NCBI GenBank assembly: GCA_018716115.1
Contig: DVKF01000030.1
Coordinates: 1-35,973, forward strand
Length of the DNA stretch: 35,973 bases
Direction of reading: 5' to 3'
From: Candidatus Alloscybalousia intestinigallinarum
Lineage (GTDB): Bacteria > Bacillota_I > Bacilli_A > RF39 > UBA660
Each line of letters begins with the position of its first letter. Within the stretch, counting starts at the first letter, position 1. Shown piece by piece: positions 1-10,236 of this stretch. A program made the translations under genes and the position numbers. Below the pieces are notes generated by a model. It had not been told where the DNA came from and made no database searches. It saw nothing but the letters and a program-made list of their open reading frames with translations.

Positions 1-126
1 AAAAATTCACTTTCACTCATAGGCATCGCCCTCACTCCGTATTTATCATACTACGTTCGGCCATACGCTGCAAGCAGCGGGGAAATGCCCTAGAATTTAA
101 ACATGCACTGTATGTTTAAATTTATT
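1..126. other. Unexplained GC-richer edge with two hairpins
   Basis: Bases 1-93 are clearly richer in G+C than the adjoining AT-rich array. The plus frame is open from base 1 to a TAG at 91-93 (30 codons without a visible start). The minus strand has an ATG at 26-24 preceded by a GGAG, which could be the first codons of a gene running off the edge. A 6-bp stem with a two-base loop lies at 66-79 (CGCTGC/GCAGCG). An 11-bp AT-rich inverted repeat lies at 94-122 (AATTTAAACAT/ATGTTTAAATT). Neither hairpin has a convincing U-tract. I do not recognise the element. It could be the end or beginning of a neighbouring gene, or a structured repeat. Confidence 0.25.
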
Positions 127-223
127 ATAAACTAACTAACGCATAATCATATCTCTTAAAATTATATTAAAATGAGTACAAACAATCTTTCATTCTCAAC
201 AAAAAAATAGATCTACCCATTAA

Positions 224-239
224 TGTTTCACGTGGAACA
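224..239. other. parS site 1
   Basis: TGTTTCACGTGGAACA, one base from the consensus TGTTTCACGTGAAACA bound by ParB/Spo0J in Bacillota, and still a near-palindrome. It is followed after 13 bases by a Noc-binding palindrome. Confidence 0.92.
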
Positions 240-247
240 TTGTGTAT

Positions 248-271
248 AAATTATTTCCCGGGAAATAATTT
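248..271. other. Noc-binding site (NBS) 1
   Basis: Core ATTTCCCGGGAAAT at 253-266 is identical to the Noc-binding consensus known from Bacillus subtilis. The dyad is perfect over 24 bp (248-271), five pairs longer on each side than the core. A T-run follows on the plus strand. Confidence 0.9.
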
Positions 272-380
272 TTTATCATTTTCTTCTCATTCATTCAATC
301 GTTTTCATAAATAACTAGAATTACTTATTTAATTAAAACACAGAAAACTTTATCAATAATTTAAACTACTACACTTTTAA

Positions 381-396
381 TGTTCCACGTGAAACA
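381..396. other. parS site 2
   Basis: TGTTCCACGTGAAACA, one base from the consensus. It runs into the small inverted repeat ATTGTGAACAAT at 396-407, which is repeated at 709-720 beside parS site 4. Confidence 0.92.
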
Positions 397-535
397 TTGT
401 GAACAATTCCTTTCAAAATTTAGATTCTATCTACATGATAAACTAACTAACACATAATCATATTTCTTAAAATTATATTAAAGATAGGTATATATCGTTA
501 TTCAATATCTTAAAAAAGAAAGTTCTACCTTCCAA

Positions 536-551
536 TGTTCCACGTGAAACA
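536..551. other. parS site 3
   Basis: TGTTCCACGTGAAACA, in the second repeat copy, again 13 bases ahead of an NBS. It occupies the same position as site 1 in the unit, though the half-site variant differs. Confidence 0.92.
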
Positions 552-559
552 TTGTGTAT

Positions 560-583
560 AAATTATTTCCCGGGAAATAATTT
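560..583. other. Noc-binding site (NBS) 2
   Basis: Core ATTTCCCGGGAAAT at 565-578 within a perfect 24-bp dyad identical to NBS 1. Confidence 0.9.
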
Positions 584-693
584 TCTATCATTTTCTTCTC
601 ATTCATTCAATAGTTTTTCATAAATAACTAGAACTACTTATTTAATTAAAACACAGAAAACTTTATCAATAATTTAAACTACTACTCTTTCAA

Positions 694-709
694 TGTTTCA
701 CGTGAAACA
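694..709. other. parS site 4 (perfect consensus)
   Basis: TGTTTCACGTGAAACA, an exact match to the parS consensus and a perfect 16-bp palindrome. Confidence 0.95.
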
Positions 710-820
710 TTGTGAACAATTTCTTTCAAAATCTAGATCTTATCCATATTATAATTAACAGTAAAATAGCTTTAAAATTTCATTAAAATATTTATTAATG
801 TTTAAAAATAAATTACCAAA

Positions 821-836
821 TGTTCCACGTGGAACA
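821..836. other. parS site 5
   Basis: TGTTCCACGTGGAACA, a perfect palindrome with a symmetric change from consensus in both half-sites. It is just downstream of the gyrA terminator U-tract on the minus strand. Confidence 0.88.
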
Positions 837-837
837 T

Positions 838-877
838 AAAAAAAACATAGACCTATTATAATTTAATAGACCTATGT
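838..877 (-). terminator. Intrinsic terminator of the gyrBA transcript
   Basis: Read on the minus strand, a 13-bp stem (arms 865-877 and 845-857, with two G-U pairs) closes a 7-base loop and is followed by eight U (complement of 838-845). It lies 23 bases past the gyrA stop. Its first arm overlaps three bases of the parS at 875-890. Confidence 0.75.
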
Positions 878-890
878 TTCACGTGAAACA
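875..890. other. parS site 6 (perfect consensus)
   Basis: TGTTTCACGTGAAACA, an exact consensus parS ending only 10 bases before the gyrA stop codon and overlapping the base of the gyrA terminator stem. Confidence 0.95.
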
Positions 891-900
891 TTATAAAACT

Positions 901-3342
901 TTAATTCTCTATTTGCTCTTCCTCTACTTCATCATGAGTACTATCAATTACTGATACGGTAGCGACGCGCTGATCGTCTTTCAAATGAATTAATCTTACT
1001 CCTTGAGTAGCTCTCTTAAGTGTAGAGATTTGATCCATAGGCATTCTCATAATAATACCATTATCTGTAATAATAATTAAATCATCTGCATCAGTGACAG
1101 CTTTTAATGAAACCATATTTCCGTTTTTCTCAGTTATATGTAGGGCCATAACCCCTTTACTACCACGATGAGTTAGTCTATATTCATTAACCTCAGTCTT
1201 TTTACCATAACCATTAACAGTTACGACTAAAATCTTATGAGAATTATCCACAACCTCGCCGCCAACAGCGATCGCACCATCTAATTCCATTCCTTTAACT
1301 CCTGAAGCAGTTCTACCCATCACACGAATTTCCTTTTCATTAAATCTGACCATACGTCCGTTCGATGCGCCTATTAATACTTCATTCTCACCAGTTGTTT
1401 TACGAACTGAAATTAACTCATCATCATCTTTCAACGTTATCGCTAATTTACCACTCGATCTAATATTATCAAATTCTGATAAATTAGTACGTTTTACCAA
1501 ACCGTTTCTAGTAATAAATAGTAAATAATTGAACGAATGTTCGTCAGAAGATAGAGTAACTACAGAACTAATGTATTCTTCTTTTTCAAGTGGAAGTAAA
1601 TTAATAACAGGTAACCCCTTACTTTGACGACTATACTCAGGAATTTCATAACCTTTCATTCGATAAACCTTACCCTTATTAGTAAAGAACAAAATATAAT
1701 CATGAGTACTCATATTAAGCATTTTCTCCACAAAATCCTCTTCATTAGTAGTCATTCCTTTAATACCGACACCACCACGATTTTGTGTACGATAAGCATC
1801 AACAGGCATACGCTTAATATATCCCTTATTTGTTAGAGTAATTAATGTTTGTTCTACCGGAATTAAAGACTCATCTTCAATATATTCAATAGCAGTCATA
1901 TCAATTGTCGTTCGACGTTCATCGCCATATTTATCCTTGATTTCCAATAGCTCATTTTTAATTACGTCTAATATCTTCTCATCACTACTCAAAATCAATC
2001 TTAATTCTCCTATTAGTTTCAATAAATCAGCTAATTCATTTTCGATTTTTTCTCTCTCTAATCCAGTTAATCTCCTTAATTTCATTTCCAAAATAGCATT
2101 AGCTTGGACTTCAGATAAACCAAACTTTGACATTAAACCAGTTCGTGCTTCATCGTCTGAATTGGCCGCTTTAATCAATTGAATAATTTCATCAATATTA
2201 TCAAGTGCAATTTTTAAGCCCTCTAAAATATGAACCCGCTTTTCAGCATTATCCAAATCAAATCTGGTTCTTCTAATAATAACTTCCCTTTGAAAATCAA
2301 TATATTTGGCGATAATATCCTTTAATCCTAAAGTCTTAGGAACACCTTGATCAAGCATAAGAAAAATAATACCGTAACTAACTTGAAGGCTTGTATGCTT
2401 GTATAATTTATTCAAAACAACTTGGGCATTAGCATCCTTCTTCAGCGTAATTGTAATCTTAATACCATCTTTTAAATCAGAATGATAATCAGAAATTCCT
2501 TCTATTGTCTTATTGTGAACAAGCTCAGCTACTTTATTTTTTAAATCTAGCGTATTAATACCATAAGGAACTTCTTCAATAATAATATATTGTTTTCCAT
2601 TTTTTTCCTCAATATGAGCTTTACTGCGAATAGTAATAGTGCCACGACCAGTTTCATAAGCTTTTCGAATACCACTATTTCCTAATATTGTAGCACCAGT
2701 AGGAAAATCAGGACCTTTTACATACTGCATTAACTCATTTAGTTCAATATCAGGATTATCAATATAGGCTACACAACCATCAATAACCTCTCCCAAATTA
2801 TGAGGAGGAATATTAGTAGCCATACCAACAGCAATACCCGTAGTACCATTTACCAAAATATTAGGAAATCTAGAAGGTAAAACTACCGGTTCTTTTGTTG
2901 ATTCGTCAAAGTTAGGAATAAAATCTACTGTATTCTTATTAATATTTCTAAGTAACTCCAAAGAAATTTTTGATAATCTAGACTCCGTATATCGCATTGC
3001 GGCGGCACCATAACCCTCAATATTACCAAAGTTACCGTGACCGTCAATCAACATATAACGATAAGAAAAATCTTGAGCCATCCTTACCATTGCTTCATAA
3101 ATCGATGAATCCCCATGTGGATGATAATTTCCCATAACCTCACCAACAGTTTTAGCACTTTTTTTATGAGGTTTATCTGGAGTATAGCCAGACTCATACA
3201 TCGAATATAAAATCCGACGATGAACAGGCTTCAATCCGTCTCGAAGATCAGGAATAGCACGAGCAGTGATAACACTCATTGAATAATCCAAGAAAGAATC
3301 TTGTACTTCTTTTACAATATTATTATGTTCTAATCTATCCAT
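901..3342 (-). CDS. gyrA: DNA gyrase subunit A
   Basis: GyrA is the DNA-cleaving subunit of gyrase (A2B2), which introduces negative supercoils. The 813 residues match the usual length. The breakage-reunion domain is N-terminal, with the catalytic tyrosine at Y118 (AAMRYTE). The quinolone-resistance region reads [10 protein letters not shown] (S79, E83), i.e. the drug-sensitive residue types at both classical positions. The C-terminal beta-pinwheel DNA-wrapping domain carries a recognisable but slightly variant GyrA box (QNRGGVG, 520-526), followed by further blade repeats and an acidic tail. The start is supported by AGGAGGT, which overlaps the gyrB stop, so translation is probably coupled to gyrB. 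It is the last gene of the dnaA-side arm and its terminator runs into the parS array. Confidence 0.98.
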   Translation of the reverse strand: MDRLEHNNIVKEVQDSFLDYSMSVITARAIPDLRDGLKPVHRRILYSMYESGYTPDKPHKKSAKTVGEVMGNYHPHGDSSIYEAMVRMAQDFSYRYMLIDGHGNFGNIEGYGAAAMRYTESRLSKISLELLRNINKNTVDFIPNFDESTKEPVVLPSRFPNILVNGTTGIAVGMATNIPPHNLGEVIDGCVAYIDNPDIELNELMQYVKGPDFPTGATILGNSGIRKAYETGRGTITIRSKAHIEEKNGKQYIIIEEVPYGINTLDLKNKVAELVHNKTIEGISDYHSDLKDGIKITITLKKDANAQVVLNKLYKHTSLQVSYGIIFLMLDQGVPKTLGLKDIIAKYIDFQREVIIRRTRFDLDNAEKRVHILEGLKIALDNIDEIIQLIKAANSDDEARTGLMSKFGLSEVQANAILEMKLRRLTGLEREKIENELADLLKLIGELRLILSSDEKILDVIKNELLEIKDKYGDERRTTIDMTAIEYIEDESLIPVEQTLITLTNKGYIKRMPVDAYRTQNRGGVGIKGMTTNEEDFVEKMLNMSTHDYILFFTNKGKVYRMKGYEIPEYSRQSKGLPVINLLPLEKEEYISSVVTLSSDEHSFNYLLFITRNGLVKRTNLSEFDNIRSSGKLAITLKDDDELISVRKTTGENEVLIGASNGRMVRFNEKEIRVMGRTASGVKGMELDGAIAVGGEVVDNSHKILVVTVNGYGKKTEVNEYRLTHRGSKGVMALHITEKNGNMVSLKAVTDADDLIIITDNGIIMRMPMDQISTLKRATQGVRLIHLKDDQRVATVSVIDSTHDEVEEEQIEN

Positions 3343-3354
3343 TTAATAAACCTC

Positions 3355-6409
<3,055 letters not shown>

Positions 6410-6476
6410 AAATTACACCCTAAAATCATCTATAATCACCTTTTTTCAAAACTAGTACTCCCATACTTGCACATAT

Positions 6477-6485
6477 ATTATACCA
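6477..6485 (-). promoter_or_regulatory. Extended -10 promoter for recF-gyrB-gyrA
   Basis: The minus strand reads TGGTATAAT, an extended -10 (TGN TATAAT). No good -35 is seen. It sits between the comK terminator and recF, so the recF-gyrBA unit can start independently of comK. Confidence 0.55.
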
Positions 6486-6506
6486 CGAGTAGTCGGTTAA
6501 AACCAC

Positions 6507-6537
6507 AAAAAAAAGGAAAAAGCCTCAACTTTTTTCC
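6507..6537 (-). terminator. Intrinsic terminator of comK
   Basis: The minus strand has GGAAAAA ... TTTTTCC arms (6515-6537) followed by eight T (complement of 6507-6514). The stem includes the comK stop codon. It is A/T-rich, so strength is uncertain. Confidence 0.55.
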
Positions 6538-6977
6538 ACTTTTCTAGAATCTAATAAACACTGTAAACGACAGGCTCTTAAAATTTGATTTTCTAAAGAA
6601 AGTTTAGAAATAGGAATCACAAGTTCCTTCCCATTTTTAAAAATCACTTTTGTTCCTTTAGAATCGCCAACTACTCGATCAATAGAATGTAACGAAAGCC
6701 AAATACAATCATATGAACTAGGCGAAGTAGTTGGGAAAAAGATAATTCCCCTCGTTTCCTCAACAATAATTGGTAACTTATAATTAAAACCTAACATTTT
6801 TTTGCTCCCTTCGGCTCTTCCTTGATAACTACTTCCAAAATAGCAACAACTATAGTCCATTACCTCATAAGCACTTTCTTCTAAAATACTATCCGTTTGA
6901 TACTCCATAATCTTCGTTTTATTTGGCTCCATACCAATAACTGCCATCGTTTCCGGATTTACTTCATACTTATCCAT
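6525..6977 (-). CDS. comK: Competence transcription factor ComK, short form
   Basis: ComK activates the DNA-uptake (com) genes and recA in competent Bacilli. Similarity is along the whole 150-residue protein: YEVNPETMAV at the N-terminus, the hallmark SCCYFGSSYQGR, then FFPTTSPS and the distal NGKELVIPISKLSLENQ block typical of ComK. B. subtilis ComK has about 192 residues. This one stops shortly after the last block and lacks the C-terminal region that contains the FMLYPK-type MecA-recognition peptide. The ATG at 6977 is chosen because it follows AGGGGGA with six-base spacing; a GTG 18 bases upstream lies before that site. It sits between dnaN and recF, the place usually held by yaaA. Whether other com genes exist lies outside the window. 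Confidence 0.85.
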   Translation of the reverse strand: MDKYEVNPETMAVIGMEPNKTKIMEYQTDSILEESAYEVMDYSCCYFGSSYQGRAEGSKKMLGFNYKLPIIVEETRGIIFFPTTSPSSYDCIWLSLHSIDRVVGDSKGTKVIFKNGKELVIPISKLSLENQILRACRLQCLLDSRKVEKS

Positions 6978-7054
6978 ATAATTTCCCCCTATCACTTGTC
7001 CATAAACAGACGAATGTCCCCTACTCTAACAGCTTTGATGGGCGAAAAAAGTCG

Positions 7055-7088
7055 AAAAAAAAGAAAATAGTCAAAAAAACTAGTTTTC
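7055..7088 (-). terminator. Weak candidate terminator after dnaN
   Basis: The minus strand has GAAAACTAG and CTATTTTC arms with one bulged base, a 9-base loop and eight U. It is weak and A/U-rich, so read-through into comK is likely. Confidence 0.35.
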
Positions 7089-7091
7089 TTT

Positions 7092-8213
7092 TTAATAAGT
7101 ACGAATTGGTAATACTAATTGTACTAAACCTTCATCCTTTTGAGATTTTAAAATAATTGGTTTAATTTCTCCAACAAAAGAAATTTCCACTTCTTCATCT
7201 TCAAACGATTTTAATGCATCCATCATATATTTTGCGACAAAAGAAATTTTCAAATTTTCCTCATTATTTTTCTCAATAATCATTTTCTCCTCTACTCTAC
7301 CTATCTCAGCACTACTACTTTTAACCAAAAGCTTATTTCCATCAATTTCGAATGTAACAATATTTTTTTCTTTATCGCTCGTCAAAATACTAGCACGATC
7401 GATTACATTATATAATTCATTTATCTTAGTTTTTATGGATAATAAGAATTCATCAGGTAATAAATTAGCCGTATTAGGATAAGTACCGCTAATTAAACGA
7501 GATTGGAATAATAAATTCTGATATTGAATCAAAACTTTATTACTAAATACATGTAATGCAATATTATCATCACTATCATCCATAATTTTAATGAATTCTA
7601 ATAAATTTTTACTAGGAATAACAATATTATAGTTTTCTTCTACTACTTCATTTAACGGAATTACTTTTCTTGCTAATCGATAAGAATCTGTAGAGTTACA
7701 TTCTAGTAAATTTCCCATAATTTTAAAGTTAATACCCGTTAAAATTGGTCTAGATTCATCGTTGCTAGAAGCAAATGATGTTTGATTAATTATACTAGCA
7801 AATACTTTAGAAGAAATAAGAATGGGATTCTTACTCTTTTCTAAATTTATATTAGGATATTCATTTTTACTAATTCCATTTAAATTAAATTCACTATTTT
7901 CAGTATAAATAATTATCTTTAATTCATCCACAACTTCTATATTAATATATTCATCAGGTAATTTTCTAACAATATCTAATATATATTTTCCTTGAATAAT
8001 AATACTTCCTGTAGATTCAATTAACATATCATCGTTTTTTTCTAAGAATACTTGAATAGTAATATCATTATCACTAGCAGTTAAAGTTAATCCTTTATCT
8101 TCAAGTTCAAATTTAATTCCTGCTAAAACAGGAACTAAATTTTTTGTAGATATCGCTTTTGATACTTTACTTAATCCATCTAATAATAGTTCTTTTTTGA
8201 TTTTTAATTTCAT
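7092..8213 (-). CDS. dnaN: DNA polymerase III beta subunit (sliding clamp)
   Basis: DnaN forms the ring-shaped homodimeric clamp that tethers the replicative polymerase. The 373 residues give the expected three-domain length. The N-terminus (MKLKIKKELLLDGLSKVSKAIS) and the repeated clamp-fold strands are typical, as is the late SSAEIGR segment. The C-terminus ends in VLPIRTY, matching the VxPxR-type clamp ending. The ATG follows AAGGA with six-base spacing. It has its own promoter (8287-8314) within the DnaA-box-containing gap behind dnaA, so DnaA occupancy may affect its transcription. Confidence 0.96.
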   Translation of the reverse strand: MKLKIKKELLLDGLSKVSKAISTKNLVPVLAGIKFELEDKGLTLTASDNDITIQVFLEKNDDMLIESTGSIIIQGKYILDIVRKLPDEYINIEVVDELKIIIYTENSEFNLNGISKNEYPNINLEKSKNPILISSKVFASIINQTSFASSNDESRPILTGINFKIMGNLLECNSTDSYRLARKVIPLNEVVEENYNIVIPSKNLLEFIKIMDDSDDNIALHVFSNKVLIQYQNLLFQSRLISGTYPNTANLLPDEFLLSIKTKINELYNVIDRASILTSDKEKNIVTFEIDGNKLLVKSSSAEIGRVEEKMIIEKNNEENLKISFVAKYMMDALKSFEDEEVEISFVGEIKPIILKSQKDEGLVQLVLPIRTY

Positions 8214-8230
8214 GTATATTCCTTCTTTCT

Positions 8231-8337
8231 TATATATTTATTATTATTATTACTGTGGAAACTGTGGATAACTTGTTTTTTTCTATATTATAACACGTTT
8301 TTTTTATTTTTCCACCTGTGGATAATCATGTTGATAA
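8231..8337. other. oriC part 2: DnaA boxes and candidate unwinding element
   Basis: The dnaA-dnaN gap holds perfect inverted DnaA boxes (TGTGGATAA) at 8263-8271 and 8317-8325, a one-mismatch box (TGTTGATAA) at 8329-8337, and the near-box TGTGGAAAC at 8254-8262. Read on the minus strand, two tandem boxes are followed after one G by five TAA triplets (8252-8238) and then an AT-only tract. This is the arrangement expected of a basal unwinding system (box, then DnaA-trios of the form [T/A]A[G/A]). The position matches incC of B. subtilis. Confidence 0.75.
8287..8314 (-). promoter_or_regulatory. Promoter of dnaN
   Basis: Minus-strand TGGAAA, 16-base spacer, TATAAT preceded by TGT (extended -10). 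It lies between two DnaA boxes (8263-8271 and 8317-8325), so DnaA binding could modulate it. Confidence 0.6.
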
Positions 8338-8354
8338 AAAAAAGTTTTCAATAG

Positions 8355-9728
8355 TTATACAATTTCTTTCTTCAATTTTTCAATAATATTCGCAAGTTCT
8401 TGATTAGTTTGCATCTCTTTTTCTACTTTTTCTACAGAGTGCATTACTGTAGAATGATCTTTTCCCCCAAATTCTATACCAATTTTTGGAAAGGACTCGT
8501 TGGTAAGCTTTCTACAAAGATACATCGCCACTTGGCGTGGAAATGCGAGATTGGCGCTTCTCTTTTTGCTTTTCATATCATCGACCGATATCTGGAAGTG
8601 TTCTGCAACAATTCTTTGGATTCGGTTGATGTTATTTTTCTCACTATATCCTTTATTTACATAGTCTTTTAATACTTCTATTGCCAGATCTAAGGTAATA
8701 TCAGCCCCACCCATGATCGTAGAATAAGCTAGTAGTCTGGTAATAGAGCCCTCTAGATGTCTAACGTCACTTCCTACATTAGAAGCAATATAGTCTATTA
8801 CATCATCGGGAATATTCTTATCAATCGAATCACCAATGATTTTCTTTTTAATTATCGCTACCCTAAGTTCAAAGTCTGGTGGATAAATATCTGCTGTTAA
8901 GCCCCAACAAAATCTAGTTCTAAGTCTATCTTCTAATAATTTTAAATCATCCGGAGACCGGTCTGAAGAAATAATAATTTGTTTATTTTCATTATATAAA
9001 GTAGTAAAAGTGTGGAAAAATTCATTTTGTGTTTGGGTGGCTCCTTGGAAAAACTGAATATCATCGATGATTAGTACATCAATATTTCGATATTTATCTT
9101 TAAAATAACTGACATAATCGAAGTTTTGCCCAAATTCATCTTTTTTATTAATTCCTAAAAAATCATTAATAAATTGATCACTTGGTACATATAATACTTT
9201 TTTATTAGAATGTTGTTCGATATAATTTCCAATTGCATGCATCAGGTGAGTTTTCCCTAACCCACTATTTCCGTAGATAAATAAAGGATTATATATATTT
9301 CCAGGATTCTCCGCGACATCCATTGCCGCTGCTTGAGCAAACTTATTACTATTTCCTACAATAAAATTATCGAATGTATAATTAGGATTTAAATTTGATT
9401 GATGTCGTCTTTCTGGCTTTTCTCCAGGAGATACCCCCTTATTTTCTATTGGTTTTGGTTCCGGAGGTTTTTCTTCTTCTAATTCTTCTTTTAGATAAAA
9501 CTGAATATCTACATTATCCCCAATAATTTCACTCAAGGTATTTACAATCAAATCATAGTATTTAGTAGCTAAATGTCTTTTAAACATCCCCATTGGTACA
9601 ATAATTTTAGCTACTCCGTCTTTATATTCATAAAGTTCAGTATCCTTAAACCAAGTATTATAAGAAAGAGGAGTCATTTCGTTTTGAATACTATTTAAAA
9701 AGTTTGACCAAATCATTTTAACATTCAT
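8355..9728 (-). CDS. dnaA: Chromosomal replication initiator DnaA
   Basis: DnaA is the AAA+ ATPase that binds DnaA boxes and melts the origin. The start at 9728 (MNVKMIWSNF) is chosen because AGGAGGAG precedes it. An ATG 93 bases upstream is in frame but has no ribosome site and lies in the DnaA-box cluster. The product has 457 residues: domain I (1-80), a short proline/glutamate-rich linker (about 82-112), AAA+ domain with Walker A GNSGLGKT (153-160) and Walker B IIDD (to D223), then the domain IV helix-turn-helix with signature GGKDHSTVMH (421-430). A lysine sits in the signature where arginine is common. The gene is flanked on both sides by DnaA boxes, as expected for an autoregulated initiator. 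Confidence 0.97.
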   Translation of the reverse strand: MNVKMIWSNFLNSIQNEMTPLSYNTWFKDTELYEYKDGVAKIIVPMGMFKRHLATKYYDLIVNTLSEIIGDNVDIQFYLKEELEEEKPPEPKPIENKGVSPGEKPERRHQSNLNPNYTFDNFIVGNSNKFAQAAAMDVAENPGNIYNPLFIYGNSGLGKTHLMHAIGNYIEQHSNKKVLYVPSDQFINDFLGINKKDEFGQNFDYVSYFKDKYRNIDVLIIDDIQFFQGATQTQNEFFHTFTTLYNENKQIIISSDRSPDDLKLLEDRLRTRFCWGLTADIYPPDFELRVAIIKKKIIGDSIDKNIPDDVIDYIASNVGSDVRHLEGSITRLLAYSTIMGGADITLDLAIEVLKDYVNKGYSEKNNINRIQRIVAEHFQISVDDMKSKKRSANLAFPRQVAMYLCRKLTNESFPKIGIEFGGKDHSTVMHSVEKVEKEMQTNQELANIIEKLKKEIV

Positions 9729-9763
9729 ACTGCTCCTCCTACTTCTAACAAATTGCAAGAAAT

Positions 9764-9792
9764 ATTGTAACTTAAATCTGTGGAAAAATAAA
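9764..9792 (-). promoter_or_regulatory. Candidate promoter of dnaA
   Basis: Minus-strand TACAAT at 9769-9764, with a poor TTTATT 17 bases upstream. It is placed 36 bases before the ATG and next to the DnaA-box cluster, consistent with autoregulation, but the -35 is weak. Confidence 0.35.
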
Positions 9793-9813
9793 CTACCAAT
9801 TTTAAAAAAATTT

Positions 9814-9996
9814 AAATCCACAGCTAATCCACAAGTAATTCACAGTTTTATCCACAATTTTTTCTGAGAAAATAAAAAAGAAATTGCGATTTTTCCACAA
9901 TTTTGAAAAAAATATAATTCACATAGTGGAAAAAGTTATCAACACCCTGTGGAAACTGTGGATAATTAGGAAAAATAAATTAATTTTTGATATTGG
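9814..9996. other. oriC part 1: DnaA-box cluster between dnaA and rpmH
   Basis: This is the main part of the 327-base gene-free stretch 9729-10055. Boxes: AAATCCACA 9814-9822, TAATCCACA 9825-9833, TAATTCACA 9836-9844 and perfect TTATCCACA 9848-9856, spaced 11, 11 and 12 bases, i.e. about one helical turn. Further boxes: TTTTCCACA 9891-9899, TTATCAACA 9936-9944, TGTGGAAAC 9948-9956 and perfect TGTGGATAA 9957-9965. The 19-base string CTGTGGAAACTGTGGATAA (9947-9965) recurs exactly at 8253-8271 on the other side of dnaA. The strand switch of all genes occurs here. Confidence 0.85.
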
Positions 9997-10025
9997 TTGA
10001 CAAAATAGGTTAATTTTATTATACT
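9997..10025 (+). promoter_or_regulatory. Strong SigA promoter of rpmH
   Basis: TTGACA (9997-10002), 17-base spacer, TATACT (10020-10025): near-consensus. It drives the rpmH side outward from oriC, directly next to the last DnaA box. Confidence 0.88.
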
Positions 10026-10055
10026 AATGTAGATTTTATGTCTGGAGGTGGAATT

Positions 10056-10178
10056 ATGAAGAGAACTTATCAACCTAATAATAGAAAAATGAAAAAGAAA
10101 CATGGATTTTTTGCTCGTGTAAAATCTAAAGTTTTAAATAATCGTAGAGCGAAAGGTCGTAAAAGATTATCAAAGTAA
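10056..10178 (+). CDS. rpmH: 50S ribosomal protein L34 (short)
   Basis: A 40-residue, highly basic protein starting [11 protein letters not shown] and containing KKHGFFAR and [11 protein letters not shown], the L34 signature. L34 is usually 44 residues or slightly more. Here about four residues are missing between HGFFAR and KVL, where typical sequences have a TKNGR-like segment. The start follows TGGAGGTGG with ideal spacing and a near-consensus promoter. rpmH next to rnpA at the origin is the classic bacterial arrangement. Confidence 0.95.
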   Translation: MKRTYQPNNRKMKKKHGFFARVKSKVLNNRRAKGRKRLSK

Positions 10179-10181
10179 ATG

Positions 10182-10203
10182 CCACTGTTTACAGTGGTTT
10201 TTT
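10182..10203 (+). terminator. Terminator/attenuator between rpmH and rnpA
   Basis: CCACTG-TTTA-CAGTGG stem (10182-10197) directly followed by six T. It starts four bases after the rpmH stop. No separate promoter for rnpA is seen, so it may set the rpmH:rnpA ratio by partial read-through. Confidence 0.75.
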
Positions 10204-10236
10204 GTTCTTATTCTTATATAGAGAGTAGGGTTAAAA

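Larger units (their letters stand above)
127..750. repeat. Tandem duplication of a ~312 bp parS/NBS unit
   Basis: Two direct copies, about 127-437 and 438-750, are offset by 311-313 bases. Each starts with ATAAACTAACTAAC, then has a divergent stretch (about 175-220 and 487-533), a parS, 13 bases, a Noc-binding palindrome, about 110 nearly identical bases, and a second parS followed by ATTGTGAACAAT. A degenerate start of a third copy is visible at about 765-836 and ends in another parS. The region has no credible reading frame. The protein-binding sites and their flanks are conserved while the divergent segments are not. Confidence 0.85.

Noticed and set aside
1624..2182. Plus-strand reading frames within gyrA
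   Set aside because: They are antisense shadows of a conserved gene, with no ribosome sites and no recognisable domains.
6845..6995. Longer comK start (GTG at 6995)
   Set aside because: The AGGGGGA ribosome site lies between this GTG and the ATG at 6977, so the ATG is the likely start.
7075..7087. AAAA-N5-TTTT ComK box upstream of comK
   Set aside because: Only one such box is seen, whereas a K-box needs two at defined spacing, and such strings are frequent in AT-rich DNA.
9729..9821. Upstream in-frame extension of dnaA to an ATG at 9821
   Set aside because: It has no ribosome site, adds residues absent from DnaA proteins and runs into the DnaA boxes; AGGAGGAG marks the start at 9728.
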